Source: Rhipicephalus microplus
Lineage: Eukaryota; Arthropoda; Arachnida; Ixodida; Ixodidae
Length of the DNA stretch: 64,000 nt
Reading direction: 5' to 3'
NCBI RefSeq assembly: GCF_043290135.1
Contig: NC_134702.1
Coordinates: 195,828,491-195,892,490 of the forward strand
The notes beneath the pieces were generated by a model, which was given only the letters and a program-made list of their open reading frames with translations, had not been told where the DNA came from and ran no database searches. Position numbers and translations under genes: made by a program. This document shows positions 40,970 to 53,364 of the stretch, piece by piece (the first letter of the stretch is position 1; each line of letters opens with the position of its first letter).

Positions 40970-43724
40970 CGCCCAGATTGACAAGGCGCCTTTGACAAAG
41001 ATAGGTCCTCCTATCAAAACATCGGCCAGCCTGTCTGAGGCACTTTTGCTGTTCACCCTGTTTATCTCACAACGTGTTTCCAGCAGTCAGCTCCCATCTT
41101 GATTTGGGATTTCTTTGAGATGTGGAATAGCGAGATTCATCTGCCGCACTAAGCCGAAAATCCAAGTCAGCAACAGGTGAGAAGACAACGTGGTCCTCAG
41201 TGCGTTCCTTGTAGTTACAAAAAGGCTCCTTCTATAGTTATAATGTGCTCCTTCTAGTTAGAAAAGACTCATTGTTTTTTTGCCTCATAGTCATCGCATT
41301 TCCGCTATTAAATGACAACGCAGATGCATACTTTAGCGCTAACTGTCAAGACACAGCCTCAATCTTTAAACTAGCACTTAGCAGGTCAATCTATTTAGGA
41401 ATGGTTGGCCAGCTAATGTGGTGAAGCGTCCAGTAGAAGCCGCAGTTGGGCAGCATTAAGTAGCAGCACCTGTTGTTCTCACATTGTTACCTGCGTGGTA
41501 TATAAAGAAAGTAAAGTAAAATGAAATACACTAAGGAAAGGAACAAGGAAGAGTGTCAGTGTGAGTTTACCAGTAATTGCTTTGACAGAAAAAGCAAATG
41601 ACGTACCTTGGAATCAGATCACATGCAATGTCGGTTGTATTTCTCTTTTTCGCTCATGAATAAGGCGGGTGTAAATGGCACGAAAGAAGCAGCTAGAAGT
41701 CTAGCACCTACCTTTGTCGATGTTTGTGTCGTCTTTTCTTCCAATAGATATCGTTTATGAATCACCTACTCGTCCGAGCCACAACATTTATGGGAAAAAA
41801 GAATTACGAAATGCCTGCAAAGAAAACTTGGCTTTCGTTGTTGGGGCTGAAGACAACAACACCCAACTTTAAGAAACTGCATGAACGAGAACACGAATCT
41901 GCTAGTTTGTTGAAGAGAACTAACGACAAAGAGCCCTTCGCGGCAACTGCGTCTTTTTTTAGTTTATGTGTTGGCGGTACAGTGCTGCTCCAATATTCGG
42001 GCTCGATCAGCAGACGCACCAGGGCAATAAATAACGCCCGCACCACAAGTGTGTGTCCTACGCTAGATGATTTTTCTTTGGTCACTTTACTGGCTATATG
42101 AATCTTGGTTCCTTTTTTTGTTTCTGGACGCCCGTCCCACTTTATTGAGTTTTCGGTCACCCAACCGGCCAGAGCTACGTCTGGAGATGTTTGCCCACTG
42201 TGGGTGTATCACTGCTTAAGCTCACTATTCACATCGAATGAGAGCAAGTGATTCAACTGTGCGGTGGCTGAAGCAACAAAGAGGTGCCTAATAAAGCAAC
42301 AGCGCTTCTGTCTCTTTTTCCACAAGGTACTCACCAAAATAAGCCTTTTTGTACAAATTTCCGCCATTTCTGCTGATTCGTGCGTGTATGTGCATGTGTG
42401 GGAGCGTATGTGTGTGTATTACGGCGTGTAGTTCAATCTATAATGCTGTATCAGAGATGCGATATCTTCAAAATATGCATCTGTGCTACTCACCATCACC
42501 TTTCGTCTCTGTAGATGTTCGCGCAAGACAAGCGCGTGCTTGCACGGGAGGCAACGTGAGTGGATACAAAAAAAATAAAAGAATGAGAGCTATGAGACGC
42601 TGATTTGCATACGCAGTGCTCTGTTCTAACCATGGTATAGGGAAATTCATTATATTGTAGGCCAAAATAATTTATTGTTGTGACACCCCCTAAACGAGAA
42701 AATAAAACCTCGTTTTCAGTGGTGATAACCCAAAACTACATTACTAAAAGTACTTAAGGCGAGGTTTGTGCATATGAGTAGCTGCTCGTTTCTTACAAAA
42801 AGATGCCTAAGTAAAAGTTTTCGCAATCACGTAACTACATAGACGCATGCATGCGCATTTATATGTTCAATCTCGGTACTGCAACATGACTCAGGCTACT
42901 CTGCTTTGCCGGGTGTAGGTGTAATTCATACAAAGTCAGTTTGTTCTGCGTATGAAGTCTACAACGCAAATTCTGGTGAAGTCATTGCGCAGATACCTTA
43001 TATTTCGTCTGATTTTTTTCTTTTGCTTCTTATTTTCAACTGTTTTCAAATGGGGCTGTGGGTTACGCGAGAGAAAACACCGTTAAGATGTAAAGATCAC
43101 CTGAACATCTTCAACCTCCCTCGTCATCGAATGCTAATGGTGCTTTGTTGCTTGACCCAAAGGTCGCAGGGTTGCATCCGTGCCACTGCCGCCGCACTTC
43201 GATTGAGTCGAAATTCTGAAAGCAGTATTTTAATAATTTATTTATTTACCAGTATTAATTTGCATTGGTTCATGGAGATCTTTTTTTCTCAATAGCATTG
43301 AGTAAAGAAACAAAACATACCCCTTGTTTATCTGATCGGTATGCTACAAAGTACGTTTCCAGTATATTTTCCAAGACACTTTATTGCGCCATGATTTTGG
43401 GCCGATTCCGCGTGGTGGGTTGAGCTGCACTTTTATAATACCGAACGCAACCACCTATTTTGAACAGGAAGCAATACTTTTTGGCGCGAACAGCTTCATA
43501 CACTTTGAGTTCGGTGATCTCCATTCATTCAATGATTCAGCCAGTTTATAGACAAATTCAAGAAGCACAGTCCACGGAATCAAAAAGGTCTTCTGAGCTT
43601 GACTAAGCCTTTCTGCCGTTTACAGTCCAGCAGCATGCAATGACTGCGAACAAAACTGGTGTACATAAGTATAAGCACAAAGATAGCATGTATTATTCTT
43701 GCACTTGAACACCAAAAAAAAAAT
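40970..43724. other. No recognised gene; overlapping antisense ORFs at 41.8-42.2 kb
   Basis: Two ORFs of 114 and 118 codons overlap on opposite strands (41757-42101 plus, 41804-42160 minus). Neither shows a motif I know. A 129-codon plus ORF (42906-43295) is rich in hydrophobic residues without clear structure. TG-rich microsatellite traces lie near 42375-42420. The rest is non-coding as far as I can see. Confidence 0.35.
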
Positions 43725-43968
43725 GCCCCGCCGTGGTGGTTTAGTGACTAAGGTACTCGGCTGCTAACCCGCAAATAGCGGGATTGAATTCCTACTGCGG
43801 CCGCTACATTTTGGATGGAGGCGACAATGTTGTAGGCACGTGTGCCCAAATTTCGGTGCACGTTAAAGAACCCCAGGTGGTCAATATTTCCGGATCCCTC
43901 CACTATGGCGTCTATCATAATCATATGGTAGTTTTGGTACGTTAGACCCCACATATCAATCAATCAAA
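43725..43968 (+). mobile_element. Ruka-type SINE, plus strand
   Basis: Starts TGCCCCGCCGTGGTGGTTTAGTG after an A-run, with a B-box-like ATAGCGGGATTGAATTCC, the shared body (GTTAAAGAACCCCAGGTGGTC) and the end CACATATCAATCAATCAA. Close to the copy at 38973-39216. Confidence 0.9.
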
Positions 43969-45194
43969 CCAACACCGAAAGAACACCAGCTGTACACGCA
44001 ATTCAGCGATAAAAAATGACAAGTAACAAATAGACTAAATCGAACGTAAAGTTGAAAACTAATCATTTAAATATCAACTCGCAAAGAAAGCATGTAGCGC
44101 ATGTCTTCAAGTAGTAACTGGTTATTGAAGGGGAAAAAAGGAATAATTTCTGTCTGCCTAATTGGCGAAATGGCTAAGCTTCTTGTTTGATGGGGTATAA
44201 AAATAATAGTACAAAGAGAAAGATACACGAGACGCAAGTATTAAATGGTTGTTGAGTTTGTTGGAGACACCCTCCAAAAACACACCAGCCACCTCATAAT
44301 GAAATGCTCTCCCCGGCTTACACCGCAAGCGGGGCAACAGCTAGGAGAGACGATGCCACCGTGAAACTGAAGCAGCGCCTGAAGGACGCCAGATTTATCA
44401 CTCAGCGCGAGTTCACATATCTCTCTGCACGCCTGCACTGGCGCGATTGTCATACACAGTTAATATATAACTTAGCAGTATATTTTGTCATGTGTCAGAA
44501 AATCAATGAAGGTTAAGAGCGCTTAGTTAGAATTCGTGACATGGCGTTATCTGTTGATTTTATTGCTGAAACTAAACTAGACAAGACAAGAAAATTTGTA
44601 GAAATCGTCATGCAAGTTCCAGAATATGGATTTCCGCCCCGTGGAATTTTTCAACAATAGCGTCGTTTCTTTCATTTTACACTTCTCGAGTGCTCCCGGT
44701 ACTTGATGTCGTTGCCATCCAGGATGTAACGCGTCCCCTTCTTCACTAATAACCAAGCTTTGCAGGGGCTTGCTCATTACGCCTCGGCTTAAAGTACAAG
44801 GTGAAGCTTAAAAAGCGATTTTTTTCCTTAAGGAATTGTGGTAATGTTCTCGATTACGCTAAATGGGCGATTTATTTCCCATAATTTTGCTGCATAAAGC
44901 TACCATTGACGCATTTTTTTCCTTGAAAAGAACAACCAAAAAAGTTAGGCAACTCATCACCTACGAAACCTAAACTGAAAAATGCATAATATTATCAGCT
45001 TGATACGTCGTATTTTGTAGGTTATTTAGCAAGCATGTCAAGTTCAAACATGGCATAATGCTATAAAAGCATTCAAAACGCATCATTTTTAAACATAAAT
45101 GTTTTACACTTCTCACTGGCTGAACGCGTCAAGTGGTACATTTGTTGATATCGGTAGATATAAATAGCTAGCTATTTGAATTACAAGGAACATG
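43969..45194. other. No recognised gene
   Basis: A 70-codon ORF (44304-44516, plus) begins with a charged segment (TVKLKQRLKDARFITQREF) in a locally more GC-rich patch. It has no recognisable domain and may be a repeat fragment. Confidence 0.35.
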
Positions 45195-45275
45195 CTCCTC
45201 GTTGGCTCAGTAGGTAAAGCGTGGAACTCGCGGTTGAGAGGACCCAAGTTCGATTGAGCGCGCAGAAGCATTTTT
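45195..45275 (+). other. tRNA-like sequence (SINE head or tRNA pseudogene)
   Basis: An A-box-like TGGCTCAGTAGG and a B-box-like AGTTCGATTGA stand at tRNA spacing, and a T-run follows at 45271 as for a polymerase III terminator. The arms do not pair as in a functional tRNA, and the body seen in the other SINEs is absent. Confidence 0.55.
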
Positions 45276-47881
45276 CTTGTTTTTCTTTCTTGCAGTTTCA
45301 TATATATATAGATACGTATACACATACGGTGAGTTACGCCGACGACAAAATTCAGCCGAGAGTGTCTATATATGTGGTATCGCAATAAAATTACGACTTG
45401 CTTCATAAGGCTCACACCTGTTTTTAAAGAAGTGCTTTATATTACAGACTAACACTTTTTAGTGATAATTGCTTTTTAAAAATTATTGGCGTCTCTTAGC
45501 CTCTCACCTTAAAAGCGAAAAATGCATTATAACTTGAAATGTAATTGTTTTTGTTTTGTCATATTTACGACGTACACATGTGTTTATGTAGAAAAAAGAA
45601 AAGGTGTCATTGAATAGCCTGACTAGCCTTTCACCTAATTTGGCAGCGATACATTTGAAGGACATAGTGAGCTGTTCTATTTTTCGCTTCCGTCATTTTC
45701 TATGCGGTTGTTAGGCGGCTCCTTGAATTTTTATGCTGCAGAAGCGGTTCGTCTATTCAACACCAGTTTTATTCATACACCACTGTCAATCACCAGCTCT
45801 ATCAGGCTATGCAAAATCACTGTTTCTTTGGTTTTCTCTTCGGCTCTCAATACCCACTTGATGTATACATTACCCGTTGTTCAGTTATTGAAGTCAGCCT
45901 GGCACGAGCTTTCTACGAGAATTTATCGTGTATTGTGGCATTTCTAGATGCCAGCGTGTGACAGTGTACTTTCTGTATCGAAACTATATTTTTCTCAGAT
46001 CGCACATGTTGAAAACTCTAAATCAGGATCACGATGTGACGTAATGATCAATGAACTTATGAATTATAGTCCAGGTTTCCTAGTGAGTGAACTATTGCAC
46101 TTTCATCAGTAACAATCTGAAAATTGATAGGATTACTATAGTGGGCTATCGTTGAAAATAAAAGGCTACTTACGCTTCATGTAACCTTTTTGTGCTGAGA
46201 AAATCAAGAAACACCACGACAAAATACTTTTTTTTACAAACACATAACCTTTCAATTAGAAATTACCTACAATATATGTTGTCGTAAAGGTTAAAGTGAT
46301 AAGATAATGCATGCCATAAAGTATATTATAATGACTACATATGCTCCAGCAGCAGGTGGATTATACACAACACTGCAATTGAAAGAGCCGTTACGAAGTT
46401 CTGTTCAGGCAGTAACTCATTCAACTCTTGACGATCCTCAAGAATATCGTTTTTACATGACCCGCGAGTCACAGCATCTCGTACTCAAGGGAAGAAATCG
46501 ATCGGACAACGTGCTTCTCGTTAGCACGAATTGTAGGTGCCACATGCGGGAGTCTCTCGGAGCCAGAGGCTGTGTGTCCGCTTATAGAACACTTATCTCC
46601 TTCCTGACTACGCTTGGTTCCTTCTTATCGGTACCCTGAGGAATGTCATTAGAGACCCAAAGGCCACCACAAAGTATCAACGCCTGAGGCTATACTGTAG
46701 CGCGCACATAGATAGGTCCCATTTGTTTTAGGGCCTCCGATCAGCCGCGGTGGTTGAGACGGGGCCCATTAATTTTCCTCATCTTCTCTTATGGTGGTGA
46801 CCTGGTCTGTGCGGTGCCCCATAGTACTGAATGTAGGGTGGAAGATACCTTACATACTTAGTTTATCTTCGTTTGGTTTCGCAAGTAGGTTTAAGGAATA
46901 ACACGCACTGTCTTATGTGTAGCTCTTAACAGCGCATATAAGAATTCAATATATACCCTAGCTATCTCAGGGACACTAAAGCATTATTACTGATTTTCTC
47001 GCAAAATCAAACGATAATAAACCAGAAAAAGAGTAGCGTTGAAAACCTCCGACACGTAGGCGTGCGTGAAAAAGGAATATATATGCCACAATATTTGCAA
47101 TGCCTAGGAAGTTCACTACAGCGTTTCACCACACCTAATATGGGGCGCTGATGGGACCTGCTGTTTTGCCACAAATGTAGCTACAATAGTCGAAGAGTAC
47201 ACGCACCTGTACGAGAGCGCTAGCCGTCCGGCAGTCAAGTGAGCATTTCGACTCAGCGAACAACTGCATTAGCAACACTGCTTTGTTGACCACCTCTTTC
47301 GTTTTGAGCGGTGGCCTTTTTTCCACAAAGCAATATGTTGGGCCAGTTGGTTTCTAGCTTTCTAGTTTAGAGCGTGGTACAAAACCACATAAAGCAGGCA
47401 CATGAGGCCTGCAGCCCTAAGTGTGCTCATCTGACGAGCTCATGAAACTCATAGAATTGCTTATCAAATCATGCAGGACCGCTGAAACAAGCATCTATCA
47501 GACTAGAAAAAAAATTAGGGGACCCTAAAGCTTTGACTTTAGGCGTTGAACACTATATCGATATCATTTTTGTAGTGCGTGCTTCAAACACATAGTGCAT
47601 TAAACTCTTTTGAATTTGCTACGCTTCCACAACGTGGTTTTAAAGGATCAGGCGCAGTAGCGTGTAGGGTCATTTGTAGTGCGGTACCAGCTTTCAACTA
47701 CGGAGTTCTTATGACAATCACATATTTTCACGCCCATTGACCATGGACACTTGTACCACGCATTCTTACTGTAAAATTTCATAATGCGTTGTGAAGAATT
47801 TACACAGGGCACGTGTGTTTGTGAAGCATGAAAGCTGCTTCCACTGCATTTTTTTCACTGTTTCTACAAGCAGAGGTGTGG
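45276..47881. other. No recognised gene; 110-codon ORF at 46.3 kb
   Basis: The ORF 46307-46639 (plus) has 110 codons without similarity I can name. It has no signal peptide or obvious membrane segment. Nothing else stands out. Confidence 0.35.
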
Positions 47882-48113
47882 GCGTGTGGTGAAACATTCG
47901 CTTGCCACGTAAACGACCTGGATTTGATCTCCACTTGGACATAAGCAGCCCTGGTTTGGTCCACATCCTGCTCTATGATTTTTTATTAAGTATTTATTTG
48001 AATTGCATCCTTATCAATTTTTCGGTCATGCATAACATGATTTTTTGCTCACAAACAATGACGCCGACGCCAGAATTTCTGAGAAAGGAAACTTTAACGC
48101 TGTCGCGTTAAAA
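47882..48113 (+). mobile_element. tRNA-derived SINE, second family
   Basis: Begins TGTGGTGAAACATTCGCTTGCC with a decayed tRNA-like head (ACGACCTGGATTTGATCTCC at the B box). A T-rich middle follows, then ACAATGACGCCGACGCCAGA and a 3' end of TTAACGCTGTCGCGTTAAAA. I recall this ending from tick repeats. It differs from the Ruka body. Confidence 0.7.
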
Positions 48114-49803
48114 TGGGCACGGTATACTAATTTCATCAGTCAAGATGTTCACACCGTTTCTTTTCACGGCAGCCAATACAGAACAAAGTAGAACATTTTG
48201 CTACGAAAATAGCAGGGAAAAGGCAGCATGCTGCAGCTTCACTATCCTCAATCCTAAAACATTCACTGCATTCATGGTTGGGCAATTTAATAAAAAAAAA
48301 TTCCCGAGAATTTCTCCTTGTAAGTCACGTGGATCCACCTGCTTGAATAACAAATGTGGAGCTCTTCATCGGTATTCATCTGTGCAGGCAGTAGTATTGT
48401 TAGTGGCAGTAGTTATAATATTAGTAGTAGTATGGCAGCACAAAACTTTATTATATACATTAACTAGACAGGCAAGAACTCCAGTGCCCTGTAGAAAATA
48501 TACGTGGTGAAGGACATGATATGCTCTGCAGGGTGGTGCCCCTATTCAAGGGCCCCACTGGCACGAACCATTCATTCAGCTCATCTACCGGACCAAAAAC
48601 GGCATCAGCTAAGTAAGAGTTATTGTTTTTATCAAACAAATGTTTTGCTGAAACAAGTATCATTGATATACTTCAATTAATCCAAAAGAGTCAACTTTCG
48701 ATTCAGCAGATAGGTAAGGCATCTCTATATTTCTCTGAGTCTCTGTAGTTATGAAAAAATTGTGCTGTTGCATGGATAAGTGATACACCCTCTAACGCAA
48801 TTTGAAAGACAATCTCACCAGCTAGGTTTGGGATCCCATGTCACATAACGCAATCCTCTTTACTGTTCAATTACCAGTCGGTGTGCACACAATACCTGTC
48901 TCAGGAAAACGTCACGGTGTCACAGTGATAAGACGGCACGCTCATCAAAATTCACTTTATTTGCTGCAGGCCTGCTCTTATTTGTTTGCTGCCTTTTTAA
49001 AACAAGGATTGTACAGAATACCCAGAGAACATTGTTAGGCCCAGCCCGTTTGTGTCTCACTTCTGCATAATACATGAATGGCTTTGCCAATTTTTTTGTG
49101 GGGGCCACCAAGAGAGCTACCATAGCAAGCACACAAATCGATTGGCAAGCGAAAAATAATGAACAAGAAACACTTCTGGAGAGGGCTGAAATAAAAATTT
49201 GTTATTGTGCAAAAAAACATTTTCAAGACTAAGTACTCTGCTGATATATTCTATTTTTTTGGTAACGTGACGCGAGGTGTTTTAAACTACTTATTTTTAT
49301 TCATTTTTTGTCAAACTAATATTTTTTGTATGAGGCGTTCTTGCTGAACGCACCAACGTTCTCCGAAAACTCATGGGAAGGTGCAGGAGCTGCTATACCA
49401 AAGGAGACATGCCTCATCTCAATGTACGTCAGCCAACAACAGAAATGTTCCTGTTTATTAAATCTGCGTTGGGAGTGACAATTTCTGTTCACAGACGCAT
49501 AATGCAAACTCTACCGGATAAACACTAACTACTGTAAGTTTACTATATAGCATCTATTGTGTGTTCTCTGCTTAATTAGGGCCGAGACTGTGCACTTATG
49601 TTATCAGCGTTATCACTCAGCATTGACTGACGCTTGAAAAGAAAGTAATGCGATGCAGTAAACAAAATAATTGGTTTGTAATCACATAGCTTTAAGCGAA
49701 CAATGACAACAATTCTTTCGGAGGGTAAGCCGGGAAGCTGAGAAATAAACCCACTAACAGAATTTTTTTGTGTGTCTATCTCGGTACGCTCTAAGACGAA
49801 AGC
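48114..49803. other. No recognised gene
   Basis: The 121-codon ORF 48145-48510 (plus) ends in a hydrophobic run (VVLLVAVVIILVVVW) encoded by a GTAGTA-type repeat, which is probably compositional. Other ORFs are short. Confidence 0.35.
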
Positions 49804-50012
49804 TGTGACGGTGATCAGCTGCTGACCCACCAATCGGGGGCTTTATCCCAGCTGCGGAGGTCGCATTTCGGCGGAGGCAAAATGGTAGAGGCCCGTGTAC
49901 TCCGCGATGGCAGTGTTTAAGGAACACCAAATGGCAAAATTTTCGAATTCCTTCTCTACGGCGTTCTACATAGTCATGTAGTGGCACGGGACGTTGAACC
50001 CCAGATATTCTT
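49804..50012 (+). mobile_element. Ruka-type SINE, decayed
   Basis: Recognisable pieces in order: GCTGCTGACCCAC, the end of the head near CTTTATCCCAGCTGCGG, GGCGGAGGCAAAATGGTAGAGGCCCGTGTACTC, GTTTAAGGAACACCA, TACGGCGTTCTACATAGTCATG and GGGACGTTGAACCCC. The first part of the head is lost. Confidence 0.75.
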
Positions 50013-51354
50013 ATTAAGAATACAAAATCTGGCTTCACATTTATGTTTGAAGTCGATGCATTGAAACAATTGCAGTCCCCTCCGAAAGGTTTTCTGCATT
50101 TCACATTGTTTCGTACTGTCTCCAGGAGCAGCACAACTTTTACCAAACAATGATTTCATGCCACGATGACCTCATCATGATATCACCCCTTTAGAAAATT
50201 TTGGGGTCATTTAGAAGTCATACGGTGGTGTTATGCCGCGATGTTGACTTCATGTATCACCCGTGTAAACACCGTCTCTGTAGGATGTGAACTCAGGACG
50301 ATGGTTAAATGGTGTGCTTTGAAAGGTCCCTTGGGCTTTCTTCTTAACAAGTAAGCACTGTCATTTGTCACTAACCGCCTCTCAACTCCGCCTTTTTGCA
50401 ACCCGGCCTTAAAGCGTCGGAGCATGGAAGACAATATTTAACTAGATAAAAAGTCTATGTATCGCACCCACGCTCCAGTGATTGGGCTGAAGATGCTTCG
50501 ATCCTTTACTGGTCCTGTAAGTGCTTGATCTACACCTCTATTGGCACACAACTATGCCTCTAAACAGAAAAATTGAATATTTCAATATTAGACAGTTTTG
50601 CCACCTCTTGCCATCAACGTGACGCTATCATCATAAAACCGACGCTGTGAGTCATCTCATACCATTCTGGCTCAAGTTGAAACTTCACTTGCGGAAAAAT
50701 TTTTATGCCTCAGCTGACAAAGGGTGGCTGGAAGTGTTGAATAAATAAAGTAAATATTTTATTTCCTGTGTCAGGGTTTTCCAACTACGTACTCGAGGTG
50801 AGTCACTGGTGTATTATCGCTTTGTTAATTTTTTTCAGTGGTTTTCTTAGGATGAAAACAGCTAGGAATGGCTGTATACTGTAGAAATATGTCCTTGTAA
50901 ATGACTTTTTCGTGCGTCTAAGGTATGTGCGTTATTGCATATGAGAGGGTAAAAATACGAAGAATACAGTGCAGAAAAGAAAAGCAATCTGAATTTACCA
51001 AAGTGTATTAGTGTATATGGGGACAAAGTGACTGAATTCAATGAAACTATAAGTCTGGAATATTCTACTTTTGGAGGTTAGAACTGCACGTATCTTTAAG
51101 CAGGTAGTAAATTATTTTTTTTTGCAAATCAGAATCCTTGACGTATCTGCTATAATTGTTCGGGTGCACTTAGTAAAAATCATTATAAGTCTATTAGGAT
51201 ATGGAATGTAAAGCTATATGTAAAAGACTTCGCTGACCCGTATGTATACTAAGAACCTTGGACCGGATACTATCCACCCTAGGCTATCAGTCCACATATT
51301 TGTACACGAATTATTGCAAGAAATTCCAATAAAGCACTTGCAAAAAACCTAACT
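50013..51354. other. No gene seen
   Basis: Only short ORFs. AT-rich. Confidence 0.4.
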
Positions 51355-51412
51355 ACGGCGTCTGTCATAATTTCTCAAAGTGAATTCATGGTTTTGGGAT
51401 CTGAAATGCTAG
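51355..51412 (+). repeat. Possible Ruka SINE 3' fragment
   Basis: CTACGGCGTCTGTCATAAT and ATGGTTTTGGGAT match the 3' body of the SINE, with poor sequence between them. Confidence 0.45.
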
Positions 51413-52119
51413 GAATAATATTATCATGCGATGGACACACTTCAAGAGAGCATAGCCTATTCCGTAAGTCGAATACCTCTTAAGTAGGCCTTATCACGGT
51501 CATTCCTGTAGCCTGACTTAAATGATTTTCGGATATTTATAGTCTAGGCTAATGCAAACAATTATATTCCTACCACACTTCATTTCTCTGCGACTATGCT
51601 AATCCTGTACGCATAGAAGGTCAGGCTTTCATCGCCTCCTAAAAGACTTCATAATATGCTCTCTCAGTAAACATATCAGGTGATAAATTCACTATGACTT
51701 TGTGCTGTGGAGTTTGGAGTTGCACCCTTGGTTCGTATTCCTAGGCAACCTCATCCTTGTAAAGGAGGAAGGGAAGAATTCCTGTGTTCCGGATGCTTAT
51801 TCATCTAACCCATATGGTCTAATTTATTATGAGCTTCTCCTTTTCAGTGTGTTCTATCAATTTCAACGTCTTAAGTTTACGGCAGGGTCAGTGTTGTCCT
51901 CCTCTATTGTGAATGTAGCTTTTGCGCTCAAAATCATCACATTTGTGGCATCTCTGAAGTCTGCTTTGCTGAACCCTGATTTTCCACACGGATGGTATGC
52001 CCAGAGTACAAAATCACTTCAAAAATAAAGAGAACGGAACTGTGCTCAAATTCACTGAATAAAATAAGTCCTCTTTTTAGAAATAATTGGGCGTTGCACG
52101 GGCATAGAATGCTCGAGGT
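51413..52119. other. No gene seen
   Basis: A 108-codon plus ORF (51702-52028) has no recognisable domain. Confidence 0.35.
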
Positions 52120-52700
52120 AGCGCCAAAGAAGTGCGAATGACACGAATACGCCACAACTGCCTCGATGACAGAGTGGCATTTGTTAAAGAAGTCGGAGCT
52201 AAAATTGTTCATTTGGAACACACAGTGACACAGTTAGATTAAAAGTTAATTGAGCTTGAGGACAGGAGCAGGTGGATCAATCTTCTTGGAATCCGCGTCC
52301 TGGAGCCGTCTGGGGATACTCAAGAATCACTCGCACAGAAAGTGATTGAGGATATATTCTGAGATACATTAGGAGTGAAGGTATCCTCTGTAGAAAGAAT
52401 TCATAGAATCGGCCGTCAGCGTACAACCATTCGCACCCTCTGTTTTTAAAGTTGTTTCACCACGAGAAAGTTTCCAGTCTCAGCAACTGTTACAAGTTAA
52501 AGGGAAAGGCCATATCAGTCTCAGAGGATTTTTCGGCTGTCACTAAAGAAGTTTGAAAGTGTCAAGAAGATGGCGCGGCTGACGACATTCGAGATTGAAG
52601 AAAGGGAACACTAGTTTATTATAAATTGAAAAAAACTGCAGTTAACTGTACGCCTGGGACGAAACGATAAAGGCACGAGTACCAAGTAATGAACACCGCG
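52120..52700 (+). pseudogene. LINE ORF1 relic
   Basis: Translation across stops gives a coiled-coil segment (HLEHTVTQL, KLIELEDRSRWINLLGIRV), then SLAQKVIEDIF, VSSVERIHRIGR and a later KKFESVKKMARL. This is the pattern of LINE ORF1 RNA-binding proteins: coiled coil, RRM-like part with ERIHRIG, and C-terminal domain. Several stops and a frameshift show it is dead. It lies directly before ORF2 of the same element. Confidence 0.7.
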
Positions 52701-52777
52701 AAAACAGGCAGACAACCAGCTGTCAGCTCCGCTCAGGCGCGAGAGTCGCGGAATGAAATAAAGACCTCCAAAATACA

Positions 52778-53194
52778 TTGAGATGTCTTAACCTAAATGC
52801 CCCAACTATAATAACGAAAACAGCTGACCTAGAAAGCATAGTTGCCGCTCACAGCCCGAAAACAATAGTAATTACAGAAACGTGGCTGCACGGTCACATA
52901 AGTGACTCAGAAGTCGTACCACATGGATACAGTATCTACCGCAAGAACCACAATTCTCGCGGTCGCGGCATTGCTATTTTATACACAGACTCACTGCGCA
53001 TTACCCGACTACCAGATATTTTCAGCATTGAATGTGCATTGGTGAAAGATCATTTCGAGGAATTCCATTCGGTAATTTCCGGATTTTACCGCCCCCCAAA
53101 CAGTGGCGATACTTTTTTTGGGGCGCTAAAAGAGTTCATGTGCAGGAACCACGCTTCTAACCTGGTGCTAACCGGAGATTTCAACACTCCACTA
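52778..53194 (+). pseudogene. LINE ORF2, endonuclease part
   Basis: AP-endonuclease-type domain in one frame: CLNLNAPTIITKTADLESIV at the start, VITETWLHGHISDSEVVPHG with the catalytic Glu, YSIYRKNHNSRGRGIAILY, SGFYRPPNSGD, and LVLTGDFNTPL with the catalytic Asp of GDFN. The domain nicks target DNA for LINE insertion. It is interrupted at 53195 by a small retroposon and continues at 53365 with INWDGDFPEVL. Confidence 0.85.
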
Positions 53195-53364
53195 ATTCAT
53201 TCATTCATTCATTCATTCATTCATTCATTCATTCATTCATTCATTCATTCATTCACTGTTTATTCAGACAAAAACAATGATTGCCCTGGTTGAAGGGACT
53301 AAAGGCAGACTACCTCTGCCTTACTAAGGTCCCTCCACCCATACACTTGCTCAGATGAAGTGGA
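53195..53364 (-). mobile_element. Small retroposon with (GAAT)n tail in LINE ORF2
   Basis: 170 bp that break the endonuclease frame. On the minus strand it reads from TCCACTTCATCTGAGC through a 100-bp body to TGAATAAACAGTG and then about 17 GAAT units (53195-53263). Body, AATAAA and simple tail have the form of a SINE or a 5'-truncated LINE 3' end. Confidence 0.65.

Noticed and set aside
45195..45275. Functional tRNA gene
   Set aside because: Box A and B are recognisable but the acceptor and T arms do not pair properly.
46307..46639. 110-codon ORF as a host gene
   Set aside because: No domain, no promoter or splice context that I can see, and length is within what chance allows in 64 kb.
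46730..46860. Possible SINE start (CAGCCGCGGTGGTTGAG)
   Set aside because: Only the first 17 bp resemble the Ruka head; no B box or body follows.
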